Part shown: piece by piece, positions 24,700 to 37,592 of the stretch
Layout of the letters: the number at the start of each line of letters is the position of its first letter
Position numbering within the stretch: the stretch's first letter is position 1
Assembly (NCBI RefSeq): GCF_963678635.1
Contig: NC_087064.1
Span: 69,492,123 to 69,556,122 of the forward strand
Length of the DNA: 64,000 nt
Source of the DNA: Symsagittifera roscoffensis
Taxonomy: Eukaryota > Xenacoelomorpha > Acoela > Convolutidae
Direction: 5' to 3'
The notes under the pieces: model-generated
Seen by the model: only the letters and a program-made list of their open reading frames with translations
Databases searched by the model: none
Told to the model about the DNA's origin: nothing
Position numbers and translations under genes: made by a program

Positions 24700-25320
24700 C
24701 ACTTGCGATATAAAGTACAAAAAGATAGATTTCGCTACTTGTAACAAATCAGTTATGGCAAATAAGTTTCGTTAAACCAATTTGGAACGATTTCTAATTC
24801 GGATTAACTCTCCGCTTACGCGTTAGTAGCGCGAAATATATCGCGCGTTAATTGTCCCAAATTGGCCAAAATCGCAATCTTTAAAAACCCCCATAACTTT
24901 ACGAAAAATGATCACAGGTGAAATATTTTTTCAAATTTGAGCTCAACACAACAATACGTTTTGAATGATATAAAGAAATTCTCTCAAAAATGGCTAGATA
25001 AAAAGTCGAATTTTGTCTGAAGAAAAAAAAACCCACCCCGAGCACAAATATTCCGTTATTTTCGTATCGAAAGTCGGAATAAAAATCATTTTTAGGATTA
25101 TAGTTTTGACAATCAAGGTGTGCTTTTTAAGGGGTTTCTCTGAATGCGAAGCGTACGCCACAAGTTATTCTAAATTGAATTGAAATAAGCTAGAAAAGTT
25201 ACAAAAAAAAATATAAACTTTTGAAAAATGTATACAATTACTCATGCTAATTATTCAGATAAAGTTAAACGGCACTCGGAAAGTTAAGTCTCTGCGCCAA
25301 TGAAATACGAGCAGACTTGT
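24700..25320. mobile_element. two abutting M1 copies in opposite orientation
   Basis: 24700-25085 is a reverse copy lacking the TCAGGGC end, finishing with CGTATCGAAAGTCGG. 25086-25320 is a strongly diverged forward piece ending with CACTCGGAAAG and GAGCAGACTTG. Confidence 0.6.
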
Positions 25321-26653
25321 TTTGTTTTTGAAAACTCTTCAAATAAAAAAAATAAATTTATTTACATGCGGCTGTTAAAGTTATCCGTCAGCCATTTTTG
25401 AGCAAATTTTTTTTGTACGTTTTTTATTGTTTTGTGCTCTAGGCGCTAGAGTTTCTTGTTATTTCCCTACCTTATGTATATTAAGTTCATGTACAAAATA
25501 GATAAAAACATGCACAAATATTTTTTCACTTCCTAGGAAGTTTGGATTAAAATATCAAAAAGTTATGATAAATTGAATTGATAGAAAAAAAAGCTTTATT
25601 GTGTCTTTTTGTTCAAAACTAAATTTTTGATGAAGTTTTTGTTAATCACAAATGGTTGAAAAGTTCAAGAAACCTTACCTTAACCGTTGGATTTAGCTTT
25701 CAAGTTGAAATTATTTGAAATTAGAAATGAAAAAATTGTGTGTTTACTCAATTTTTTTCGGCTTGTACCACAATTTTTTAAAAAGATTTCGCCAGCAGCT
25801 GTTAAAAATAGAACGATCAGGTTTTTGAAATATGTAGTCTCTAACGAACTATCGGGTCTCTGGCGAAAAAGACAATAATTCTGAAGTGGAAACAAACAAA
25901 AGTCAATAAATAAAACGGGGTCCTCAATTTATTATCTAAATAAACTGACTGAAAAACTGAATAACTGGAAGTATAGAAAAGTGCTGATCAGACAATTTCA
26001 ATGGTAAGGTGAACAACATAAGCTGATTCCCATAAGCAAATTTGACATTTAGAGAAGTAAGTTAAATCAATTTTGAATTTTGGCCCAAAGGCTGCTAGCG
26101 AAAGTTTAAAGTTTTTTTCTTACAAAATTGAAAATCCCTGTTGAAATTTCAGTCAGTGGCACAATTTCTATTTAAAAAAAACAGATCTTGTTGATCGTTT
26201 AATGTGAAGCCAGAGTTTCATATGGTTAGGTTTTTCAACTTTTGAAAGTTTTCGAAGCCAAAACTTCCCAGCACTATGAAACGATTCGTACTCAAACTGT
26301 TATAGTACGGAGAGAGATTTCCGAATTAATTATACATGGCGGTATTCTGAGTGCAGTTTATCTGTAAGATTGTTGCTCGCAATCGTGAAAAAACTTCTGA
26401 TGTGTGAGCTTGACGCAGGCTAGTCAGTTATTTTTTATGAGCAATTCAGTTCTCGGCAAGAGCAAAGCTTGCAACACGTATCAGCTCATAAATCCATAAT
26501 CTACTAGTTTATTTTCAGTCAATTGATTTTTTGCTTTGAAGAAAGTTATCTTTTATGACAATTTCTTTTGACTGGCCTATTATAAAGTTTCATTCTTTCT
26601 GGAACTTGATCTCAACTACATTTTATAATTGGATAAATTGGATATTTTACCAC
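25321..26653. other. no gene recognised
   Basis: AT-rich. Two overlapping antiparallel frames near 25680-25895 are shadows of each other. Nothing else supported. Confidence 0.4.
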
Positions 26654-27008
26654 TGTAAAATATTTAATATTAACCAATCATAATCCATCTAACTAACAAC
26701 CCACTTATTTGTAAGTGCTGAAATTACTTGTAATTTCAGCACCAGAGAGATTTGAATTTAACTTAGAACTTAGTTGCCTCTCCAAGAGAACTTCAGCAGT
26801 TGCAATAAGCCAGTATACTCTAGATCTATTGAGCCTAGCAGAGACTAGTTAAACACCCTGAAACTAGTAGATATAAAAATAAGATTAGGATCGGTATTAG
26901 ACTAAGAAGTTGCACGAATCTATCCGGCCGAAAATAAGATAGCGTGACGAAAGACGGTGTACCCTATCCGAAATTACTCTATGAGTTAACCACATCGGTC
27001 CTAACTCA
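26654..27008 (+). repeat. LTR candidate (355 bp, TGTAAAA...ACTCA)
   Basis: The same sequence occurs in reverse at 60099-60431, also beginning TGTAAAA and ending ACTCA. Shared internal blocks include AACCAATCATAAT, TTGCACGAATCTATCCG, AAAATAAGATAGCGTGAC and AATTACTCTATGAGT. TG...CA ends and a primer-binding-site-like motif 2 bases later are what an LTR needs. It is probably the 5' LTR of the large element downstream, 1.55 kb ahead of its first ORF. The link is inferred from position and orientation because no 3' partner was found. Confidence 0.6.
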
Positions 27009-27010
27009 TC

Positions 27011-27028
27011 TGGTGCGACCATAAGCCT
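27011..27028 (+). promoter_or_regulatory. candidate primer-binding site
   Basis: TGGTGCGACCA begins 2 bases after the LTR end. A retroelement primer site is complementary to a tRNA 3' end and so starts with TGG. The same motif follows the LTR ends at 11416 and (reverse, one mismatch) at about 60087-60097, with a conserved TCGA-like block further in. I cannot name the tRNA. Confidence 0.5.
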
Positions 27029-28563
27029 CGAATAAGACCTTAATAGCTTAGAATTAACCAAAAAAAAATTAGCATTTAGACAAAACATTTTCAAAATGTC
27101 ACACGATAATAACTTAATTGAAATGTCTCTACGACTCAATAGATCAGAGCCGATATTCCGAACAATACTAGATCTACCCGGTATTGGAAGAAGACCTCGG
27201 ACAAGAGACGATATACGACTACGTAGAAACTTACCATTTAGTTTTATGATTGTACAGCAAAAGCCAACACAAACTTTTATATTTAGAATCTTATTAGCAA
27301 TGAATTTAGATTTTCGTTTGCAAACATAAAATTTTGAAGTTAGTCTTCATGACCATTTCAGGCGCTGACAATAAATAGTTAGTAATCATAAATCATCTTG
27401 TTGTTCCAGCTTCATCGCCTAAACATAACAGCAATCATAAGCTCACTAATATCATTGAAAAAATAAATCTTTTTATTAAATAAATTTAAACCAATTTAAA
27501 ACTAAAATCACTTAATTTTAAAAATCAGATCATCAAGGCTTATCCTTGGATCTTTATAAATTTTTTATTTCACAAAATTTAAAACCTGATCATCAAGGCC
27601 TATCCTTGGATCAAAAAGAACAATTTTGTTCTCCCCCACTCACTTAGCAAGTGTCTAACGACCTCAAACGTCGATTCACTATCCAACTTTTTCAAAAAAC
27701 CCAGGACTAATAGAAATTTTTAAATAAAACTAACCATACAAATTAAGCTAAACAGTGAAGAACTTCGGTCATTCATCCTTCACTTGAACCCTCTTCTTAC
27801 CAGACCGAGGATAGATCTTAGACTTAGTAAGTTTAAAATACTATCTAACAAACTGCTTGCGTTCTAATTATACATGAACCTTGTGGATCGCTTTACTATT
27901 CTCCAACCCTTGAACACAATCACTCCCCCTAAGTAAGATAAAGTAAGTTAAAACCTTAACTTAGACTAGCCACGAGAAAGTAGAACATCATTCTCCGGAA
28001 TCGATATACTTTTTTCCCCAACCCTGAACAAAAACACCCAGGTTAAGCTAACCAAAAAATCGTAAGGACTAATAGTTTAGGAAAACAGAAATAACTAACA
28101 ACTTCTTGCATCCCTCATCCTAAACCTTATGTCATTCAAAATTTTAGGTAATAAACAAACAATCGTTTTACACAATTGTGAAATAGATAACTAAAAAAAC
28201 GATCTTGTAATCACTCCTCATACACAAACAGTTGGATACATTAGAACAAAACGACAAACAATAAAAAGAAAAATTATAAACAAACAAAGACAAATCGCAC
28301 GAAAAAGACTTTCAAAAAATAGAAACGCATTTTTGAATCAAAAGCTAACAGTTCAGACGATAAATTAAAAGAATCGTTAGATAAAAATTGTTCCAATCAT
28401 GATCAATTATATTTTTCCGTTTCAGAAACATCTTCAAATTCATCGAAAAGAGGAAAAAGAAGAATAAAAAAGCAATATAAACACAAACCAGTACACTTGT
28501 ATAATTGGAATCAACCGATTTGACACATTGATAGTTATATATTAACAGTCATTAAACGAAAAA
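27029..28563 (+). other. long untranslated leader of the large retroelement
   Basis: About 1.5 kb between the primer site and the first gag-like frame. It is A/C-rich and G-poor like the coding region. It contains a direct repeat of GATCATCAAGG-YTATCCTTGGATC (27528-27552 and 27588-27612), each copy able to form a short GATCC/GGATC-type hairpin, which suggests an RNA structure such as a packaging or dimer signal. A 77-codon frame at 27096-27329 could be a leader ORF, but nothing confirms it. Confidence 0.45.
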
Positions 28564-31500
28564 ATGAGCCATACTCAAAGTGACGAAAGTCCAGATGAAG
28601 AAGCAGTTTTTCCCTTTCTTATAAATTCACTCGATGATAGAGGACAAACACAATTTTGTAAAAACTTACTCGTAAATTTGTTTGAACCAGGAATCAGCCC
28701 ATGCAAAGCAGAATTCCCAGATGTAAAAATCAATAGACAAACTATTGAACATTATTTGAAAGACATATGTAATCTAACACAACAATATGGAATCTACACC
28801 ATAGAATTCAGCACACCAAATTCAGCCCATCGTAAATATGTAATTCAAACAGAAGATATTGAACTAGAATTTTCAAAAGTATTCATAGAATATATCAAAA
28901 GCATACAATATCATAATTCACAAAGAGCAAACTCCATATTCACTAACGAAGTTTTTGCAGTAATATAAAGTTAAATATGTATATTAGAAAAAACAGAAGT
29001 TCAAAGTATATCACCGACCGAAACATCCAAACATACAAAAGTACGAAATAAAATCACAGTATTTTCAACATTTCTACATATAATTCGCGAAAATTTTACT
29101 AAAGAAGATGTTTCACAAAACACTAAACATGATTTACAAAAGATTTTAGCATGGTTTTTAATAGATTATTTCACCCATAATTTAGATTTAATTTCACAAG
29201 CAAGAAAAAATTTCAGATCTCAAAATACCAATGATGACACTGTTCTTTCAGATCAATCAGATTAAGTTTGGGACCCTGATTGGTCTCATCCAGCATTTCT
29301 AAATATCCCACAAGCTATCTCGAGTCAAGCAATAAGTACAATATCTTTTCACAGAGATTATGTAAGAGTAGTACCATTAACCATTGATGCAACACCGTTG
29401 AATTATAATACGATTTTACCTGATACACGAAATAACAGCTGAAATTCAACAGTCATCCATAATGAAAACCTCAATGGAATCAAAAAGCTTACACAATAAG
29501 ACACCATCACACTATCACACTTCATAAATGAAGAAATCGTCCAAACAACAACTACACAACAGAATATTTCACCAATACACCCCAATCTGACAACACCAAG
29601 AAATACAAATACATCACTAACACAGGTAACATTACAATCAACCGTTAAGCCCTCGGTTGCTCGAAAATTTTCACATATGGACTATCAAACGTATAGACCA
29701 ATGACAATACCGTCAAAAACACGAAAACCGTTCAAAAGAAAAACTTTTGCAGAACACAATTATAATTATGCTCATCAACCAAGAACAAACCAACGTCCCC
29801 AAAAAAATACACAAAACTTCAATCATGTATGTTCCCATTATTGGAATCTCCCAAAAACATCGACCAATTCAGTCAATTTTCAAGATTATCCACAACCTTT
29901 TTTCAACAAAATAAAAATAAATAACATACACCATATAATACAAACTATTTATCATCTGATGACGATGATTATCATCAACCAGATATTTTTGCACCATATG
30001 CTAGAGAATATTGCACACAGAGACCGCAAAAATCTCAACCATCTCGAAATATAAAAAATTTACCCACAAAATCCATCAGATATACAAAATCCACAAATGC
30101 ATATACAAAATCCATTTAACACACAATCTTTTCAACCAATACAACCACAAAACCCAATGTTAACGCATTCTTATCAACCAACCCAAATGCAAAATGAAAT
30201 ACCGCTGCCATATTACATTCAGCATCATGAAATAACAAAAATTCAACTTTCAAATTTTTCACAAAAGCCAAATGCCGCAGAATCACTACAGATGACTATG
30301 AATCCATACCTCATGGGTGGATCATCAATAACATCGAATAAACCATTAATGGTATTCACAGGAACAGACCCTGAATATTCTGTAGAAGATTATCTAAATG
30401 CAGTAACAGCAAATTTAATTTTAAATATAGGACCCGAACAATTAATACGCCACTACATCAAAATTGGATACATAGATGCACAGCATTATTACAAACAACC
30501 CTAGATGGCGCAGCTCAAAAATGGTTTTCAGTATTACCCATAGAAATAAAAGCAGACCGGAAAAGATTCACACAAGAATTTTCAAAAATGTTTGATTCTG
30601 AAAGAAACAAACAACATCAAAGAGTTTTATGCAACGAAATCCGCAGAATACCAAATGAAACAATTAAACAATTAGCAGTACGAATCGAAACACTAGTTCG
30701 AAAAGCATATTCACTTAATACACATGACTACAAAAACACCAAAATGACAGAAATTTTAATGATGACCTTAACACCTCAATTAAGTAAAATAGCTATAAAA
30801 AAGAGAGCATCTCATCCTTCCTCAATTTGAGAACCAGATTTAGATTTTCGAAAATTAGTAGATAAACTAGAACAAGCAGAAATCACAATGAAACTCGATG
30901 AAACAGAAAATCTAACACTACAATATGTTAATCGGATTGAAACAAATACTACACAAATAAATAACATACAAGAATCAGACACAGACTTGATTGAAAAAAT
31001 CACTGAAATACTAAATATCTACGAAAAACATCCAAACTTTGAAGGCACACCATCCTTCAAAAAATGGTGTAATTATTGCCGACGATACGGACACAGTATT
31101 TCCGAATGTAGAATGTAGACAAAAACAACAAGACAATCAGAATAAATCTCAAAAGTACAAAGAACCAAATAAAACATTCTATCAGTACATGAAAAAAGAC
31201 CAAATTCTACCAAACAAAAACATATATAGTAATAACAGTTCAGGAAAACCACTTCCAAGCAACTCAAATTACAAAAGGAATCAATCGCCATATAACTCAA
31301 GTTTTAGAGGTAGATCACCCGAATGAGGAAATACACGAAATTTCTCACAAAATAGATATAACCGATCGAATAGTCAAAATAACCTAAATAACTATTCACG
31401 ATCGAATTCCAATACAACAGAATTTGTTTCTGGATCCAGTTCCCAATCAAACCCAAGGAATAGACACTATTCCAATAATCAATCACGAAAATCATCATAC

Positions 31501-32220
31501 AACAGAAATAGAAACTATTCACATAATAGTAATAGAAGTTATTCGAAAAATCAAAATCAGAATTATCCAAACAATAGATCAAGGAATAATTCATATAATA
31601 GATCAAACTATCACAGACCAAACGATCATTATCAAAACAGATCACAAAATAATTCACAAAATCGAAGCTCAAGTTACAATAATCGATACAGAAATTATTC
31701 CCAGTCACCACATAGGAATAATAACCGCTATCCTGATTCTAAACATCGATACAGAAGTAGCACACCAAAACATCAAAGACACATTAATCAAGTGCAGACA
31801 AATGAAGAAACAACTTCAGACCCCCCAGGTATTGATGACACAGGAAGTAACGAATTACAACTAAATCATAAAAATTGTGAATCATCAGATACCGAGAGTG
31901 ATACAGATAATACTATCTCTGTAAATATGATAACAGTCGAAAATGACTATGAACCTATCATATATGAACAACCTTTTACTTCACATATATATGAAAATCA
32001 ATTGAAACTCCTCCACAATTACTATATTGGACCCATTGATAATACACAAACTACACAAGAAGTAAACGAAATTAACACAGTAATTAAACCCGATAAAAAA
32101 GATGAAACAAAATGCTCAAACACAAAACATATTTATCAAAATATACAAAAAGAACAACCAAGAGAAAAAAATTGGACAATTCCATTTCTCTTAGAAAGCC
32201 CAAGAAACAAAGAATTTTAA
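28564..32220 (+). pseudogene. gag: gag of a Ty3/retrovirus-like element
   Basis: Structural polyprotein, read as one gene across frame changes. 28564-29660 is an N-terminal region with no recognised domain, in one frame broken by stops (first at 28966, then near 28972, 29263, 29440 and 29497). 29680-30260 is Asn/Gln/Pro-rich. 30260-30830 is a capsid-like region with DGAAQKWFSVLP, the W-x-L-type hallmark of retrotransposon gag; the frame changes near 30490. 31068-31109 encodes a zinc knuckle, C-x2-C-x4-H-x4-C. 31150-31790 is a basic Asn/Ser/Arg-rich tail expected to bind RNA, followed by an acidic Ser/Asp/Thr-rich linker into the protease. A 7-base tandem duplication (GAATGTA, 31104-31117) puts a frameshift just after the knuckle. 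The protein would form the particle core, but this copy is defective. Confidence 0.85.
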
Positions 32221-32714
32221 CCACCAGATCTTGAAATCGATTTTTTAATTGACTCAGGAGCAGAATCAAATATAATTAATATTCCCACATGGAACGAAAT
32301 CAAAACATTGCATCCAAAATTAACCCCCCTTGAAACCTCTCGTAAATTAGCAACAGCACAAGGTTCAACATTAGTAAATTATGGAAAAATCCAATTAATC
32401 CTTCTTCCCACAAGAACAATGGAGCAAAACAAAATTTTAAACAAACCATTTAAACAAATATTTCATATTACTGATATTAAACACAATATCATTGGCATAC
32501 AATTTATATCTAAATATATACCAACGATCAACATCTTAAATAGTAAGATACATATCAAAGATAAATACAAAAAAAAAACAAAAAATACAGCCCTAACATT
32601 CTTCCAATGATTAAACAAACAACCACCATTCTTCTCAAATTTTTACCCCATTTTGTTACCCCATTTACAATCAACAACGGAAACACCCGAAACCACTAAC
32701 AGGCAATATATATA
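32221..32714 (+). pseudogene. aspartic protease (PR) of the retroelement
   Basis: In the same frame as the end of gag, after one TAA (32218-32220). DFLIDSGAESNII contains the DSGA active-site motif (32251-32262) of retroviral-type aspartic proteases, which act as dimers to cut the Gag-Pol precursor. About 80 codons later, HNIIGIQFISKY fits the conserved C-terminal strand region. A TGA (32608-32610) interrupts the frame before the RT linker, and the frame shifts near 32700. Confidence 0.85.
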
Positions 32715-34640
32715 ATTTTTCCATAGAACAAGTTCATCAGTATAACAAAAGTCAAAATAAACAACAACTTTTTATGTCAGACTTCGAATTTAAACCTATC
32801 CACAAATTTTTCAAAATTACGATCTCATCTATAAAATATTCGAAAAACACGAATTCCGACATCATTTCAGTACACGTGTATAATAATACACCATATCAAG
32901 TAACATTACATCTAGGACTTTTAGGATATTGTGAAACAAATGCTACAATTTCACCTGTAAATGAAGTAGCCTACCTCGTTAATAATATACTCCAATTATT
33001 AGATATTTGCCAGTCAACAATTCTTGACTAAGAATTATCCATAAATAATATCATAAGTAATGAAAAAAGAAACACAGATTACTTCAAAAAAACACCATTT
33101 TTTAACATTCACAAATTACACAAATTGAATTTGATAAATTAGCAAAACAACTGTTAAATTATTCAACAGTCTACGCAACATCAAAATTTGATGTTGGAAA
33201 AATTAGTTAATCACTACACCTTCCGTTAAAACCCGACGCAGTTTTTAAAAAAGAAAGAGCCAGTAAAATACCAATTTACTTACATGACAAGGTAAACAGA
33301 TTACTTGACATTTTAGAATAATACGAAATTATCTCACCAGTAAATAAGGAAGAACAACCTAAAAGTAACACTTTTATCAACCCTGTTATCATTCTAGCAA
33401 AAGGTGAATCAATAAAAAATAGTTTTAGACGCTATATACCTCAATTCAATAATTGACGAATCAAAATGCAATTGGCCTATTGAACCCATACAAGTTATCT
33501 TAACAAAGATAAATGGTAAATATTTCACAACCGCAGATATAAATAGTGCTTATAATCAAATGCCAGTAGATGAACAATCACGACGTTTAACACAATTTGT
33601 TATTGGAAATCAACAATATGAATTCAATCGCTTATTCTATGGAATATCCATAGGACCAGCAGCTTTTTCAGCTTTTATGAGTAAAATTTTTTGACCACTA
33701 ATACTCAAGAAAAATGCAATCACATACTTAGATGATGTTTTTATGCAATCATAAACTAAAGAAGAAATGTTTACAGTTTTAGAACAGTATCATAAAATAC
33801 TTCAGAACAAAAATCTGAAGGCAGCTCCCGACAAATCACACTTCTTTCTAACACGCGTTAAATTTTTAGGACATAATATAGAACGAGAAACTATCACTCC
33901 ATTAAAATCACGCATTGATGCCATTCAAAAACTTCAGCCACCTACAAATAAAAAGAAAATCCAAGAATTCCTTGGAATGTTAAATTTCTTAAGTAAATAT
34001 GTTTACAAAATCCAATTATACTTAAGACCCTTCTATAATATCCTCAGACAACAAAATAATTTTGAATGGACCACTGAACATCAAACACAGTTTGAAGAAA
34101 TTAAAAAAACTTTTAACTGAACAAATTTCAAATGCAATTCCAGATCCAAATCAACCATTCTATGCAATGTGCGATGCTTCAAATTTTGGCATCGGCGCAG
34201 CATTGCTACAATCACATAGTGGAACAAATAAAATGAACCTTATATCAGCAAATTCACGATGATTCACTCAAGCAGAGCTACGACTCTCAACTCTGATGAG
34301 AGAATGTACACCTATAATTTATACACTTACAGAATATGACTTTCTGATACTTGGATCAAAACACCCAACAGTTCTATTCACAGATCACAAACCAGTTATA
34401 TTTCTCTTTACACAAAAGTCAAATCCAACTCATAGAGTTTATAGATTTCAACCAATTCTAATGAAATTCCCAAACCTACATATAGTTTGGACAGCAGGAA
34501 AAAACCTTGCGTTAACAGATACATTAAGTCGAAATACGCCACCTGAATTGCTCACAAGAAAAACTACAGTTGAAATACCACAAAATATTAAATTTTATCT
34601 CGCAAAGATGAAACATCACCCCGATTAGAATGCAAATATG
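32715..34640 (+). pseudogene. reverse transcriptase and RNase H (Ty3-type)
   Basis: RT copies the genomic RNA into DNA and RNase H removes the RNA. Visible RT blocks are KPDAVFKKERASKIP (33220s), CNWPIEP, FTTADINSAYNQMP (about 33526-33567), RLFYGISIGPAAFSAF, and the catalytic TYLDDV at 33722-33739. The RT thumb/connection follows, with FLGMLNFLSKYV. RNase H starts near 34130 with CDASNFGIGAALL (Asp at 34173-34175), a Glu in MRECTPII and LFTDHKP. Breaks: TAA at 33029-33031, TGA at 33692-33694, TAA at 33752-33754, a frameshift near 33420, one in an A7 run near 34105, TGA at 34260-34262, and a frameshift near 34600. Domain order RT-RH-IN is that of Ty3/Metaviridae and retroviruses, not copia. 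Confidence 0.92.
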
Positions 34641-36757
34641 CAGTAAAAACTGATATTGATCAATCACAGATAAATAACCTACAACATTTTCCACTCTACT
34701 TAGATTGCCAGAATAATCACTATGAAGTTGATTTACTAGGCACATCAACTTTTAAACCAATTCCATACTCACAATGGATAAAAAATAACACTCAACAAAA
34801 ACGAATAAAACAACACTCGCATAAAAAAGACCTTTTTCCATTGATTGAAAAAGAAAATTTAACCGATAAAATAAAATTATCAGGACCGCAAACAAACGAT
34901 TCAAAATACACAATTAATCAAGTTTTTGACCTCCATGACCCACTTGACACCATGCCCCTATCAAATCTAGAAATTGACAAAATTTTTCTCCCCCCAACAG
35001 ATAAAATTACACTTGAATTTTTAAAACAATATCAAAATCTCGACCTAGTAATTAGACAACTAAAATCATGGCACAAATACAAAACTAAGCCCGTAAAAGC
35101 AGATACCACAATTTTAGGAAATAAAACACTCCTCCGATATTTCCGAAAATTTAATAACACAACAATTAATGAAAATACAGATCTTTTAGAATATCATTTA
35201 AATGATTCCAAAGTTCCCTGTCTTCCTTTAAGTATGATATTAATTGCTTTTAACATCTCACATACACAAAATACTAAAGGACACTTCGGATCAGAAAAAA
35301 CATACTCGAATTTTACACAAAATTTTATTTCCCAAATGCACCAATTTGGATAAAAGTACTATGCAATGACTGTATAGTATGTCAACTAAATAAACCTTAC
35401 CCAAATCAAAAACAAATAGCACAAAAACAAGATTTTAAAGGACAAAGTTTGTACTTTAATCATCGTATCTCATTTGATACTAAAGGACCAATTTCACCCT
35501 CATCCGAAGGAAACTCCTACATTATGGTAATTGTTGACGCATTTACACATTATGTAGCACTTAACCCAGTACCACATTGTAACGCTTATTACGCTTACAC
35601 AACACTCTATGAACACTGGAGAGCAAAATTCGGACTACCAGAAATTTTAGTTACAGACAACGGTACAGAATTCATAAATAATGAAATTATCACACTATGT
35701 CATTTATATAACATTAAACACAAACCACGTACATCTCATGCACCTTGGACAAACGGCTTAGTCGAAGGTATGAACCGTTCATTACAAGAATATCTTAGAT
35801 GTATCATCAACGGAAATGATACAAAATATACCGAATGGTCAGCAGATGTAAAATTATTTCCCTTAGCGTATAATTCACAAATTACGACAACTTTAGGAAT
35901 GTCACCATACGAAGTGGTTTTCAATCAAAAGCCACGTACACCAATTATGTTTACAGCAAATTCCCATAAAAATGCACAAGGTTATTGCCAACCACATAAA
36001 GACTCAATTTAATATAACCTACCTTTACACACACATGATGAAGATCATCTTCATCACCCACAAATTCTTTAATTAGCCTCCGGCACACACACCGAATGGA
36101 TTTTAAATAGAGATAAAAAACACAATGCAATTTACCAAAAAGTAACAAAGAAATTGTTACAAAGGCAAAACATTAACGATCAAATCAATTCACGCTTTAA
36201 ACCAGCCACAGATTTCAAAATTGGAACATTTGTCTTAACACCTAACTTTCATACGCAAAAAAAAATCTGTAAAAAAATACAACCCCTTCAAAAAGGATCA
36301 TACCAAATAATTGCCAAACCCACTGACGTAATGTATAATTTTACAGATTCAACTAAAAAAGAAATTGTTCAACATCGTAACAATCTATTGCCCTACTACC
36401 CAAAAGAATACGCACTACGCGAATTAACTCAATTATCTTCTTTCACAGGTTTAAAAGTTATTCAAAATCACCCACATTCAGAAAAAGAAGTTGATGAACA
36501 ACACAACGTTCATCAAGAAAATCAAAATCAAACACAAATTAAAGCTAAAAACAATAAAAAAAATACCAGACCAAAAAATATCTCAAAAAGAAAGAAAAAA
36601 CAGGAAAATGATATAATAATTTTTACCACAAGAACAAGTAGAAAAATCAGAACATAGAGAATCATCACGACTTAGGAATCAACTACCTAAAAACTACAAA
36701 ACATTCATTCCACAATCTAAAATATTAAAGAAAGTTGAATTTCAAAAACAACTTTGA
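34641..36757 (+). pseudogene. integrase (IN) of the retroelement
   Basis: Inserts the DNA copy into the host genome. After a ~200-codon linker of unknown role (34660-35260) comes an HHCC-type zinc-binding head (SHTQNTKGH, then CNDCIVC), with a frameshift near 35330. The catalytic core keeps Asp in SFDTKG (35476-35478), Asp in VTDNGTEF (35656-35658) and Glu in GLVEGMNRS (35764-35766): D-x59-D-x35-E, the exact spacing of retroviral integrases. A break with a TAA (36010-36012) and another near 36072 precedes the C-terminal domain (36154-36657), whose KIGTFVL...GSYQII fits the GPY/F type. A very basic tail follows, and after a last frameshift pol ends at TGA 36755-36757. Unlike other parts, the core itself is uninterrupted. 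Confidence 0.92.
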
Positions 36758-37592
36758 TTTTAACAATTAATAATTTTTGCACCTCTGGATCATTTTGAAC
36801 TTTCATTTTTCAAGATAACATGCTGACAAAAACGCAACAATTCTAAGTCAGATTCAGCCAATAGGATTCACTCAAATCCGTCACCTTCTATATCTCTAAC
36901 ACCAACCTAATAGCCGAAAGATATTAAACTCCACGCATATCTATAACCATAACTTTACAACCTCCAGGTCAAAAATAAGCAACTCGTTAAAACTTGACAA
37001 CTAAAATAAATACCACCATAATATTACAAACCTCCCCTATCTAATAACGCAAAGATCAACAATATTTTCCCAACTTAGACCTCAAAAACCCTCCAACCAA
37101 AAATGGCAAATTAGCCTAAAGTAAAAAAGGGCCATATTCATTTGGCCTAAAATACAATTATTTCAAAAATACCCCAGATCACCCGACAAATAAAAATAAA
37201 GCAAAGAAGACCTCCTGAACACCATAAAATCAGCCCCCAACAAAATTTCACAAAACTCAACCCACTTGTCAAAAAATCCATAAATAACTCGACCACACTT
37301 GAGTCTCGCCTCAAACAACAAAAAAATATTCGACGAAGAAATCATTTCTTAAATGCTCTTCTCTCAATCAGTCAATATCTTCAAAAATACTATTTTAAAT
37401 TTTTCAATTAACTTTTTCATACTGATCAAACTTTTGTTCATATTTCTATTTGATACTTTTGAAGCTATTATAATCATTTTAATAATCTTTTGCAACATTT
37501 TTTAAATTTTCTACTCCCTATTTGAAATATATCTCCAACTTTCCCAAATCATTGATCATATTCACATGTACGATAATTCAAAGTCTATTTAA
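36758..37592 (+). other. non-coding spacer between pol and ORF-X
   Basis: About 830 bases without a convincing frame. A/C-rich to about 37350, then strongly T-rich to about 37570, a local reversal of the element's strand bias. It is a plausible place for a promoter or splice acceptor for the downstream genes, but no motif decides this. Confidence 0.4.

Noticed and set aside
27096-27329. Leader ORF as a real gene
   Set aside because: Not matched in the related leaders at 11.4 and 60.0 kb; mentioned only within the leader entry.
31304-31711. 135-codon minus-strand ORF
   Set aside because: Antisense shadow of the Asn/Ser/Arg-rich gag tail; its Tyr/Phe/Asn composition is the complement of that repeat.
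33692-34262. TGA recoding (several in-frame TGA in pol)
   Set aside because: TAA and TAG also interrupt the genes and frameshifts are frequent, so ordinary decay explains the stops.
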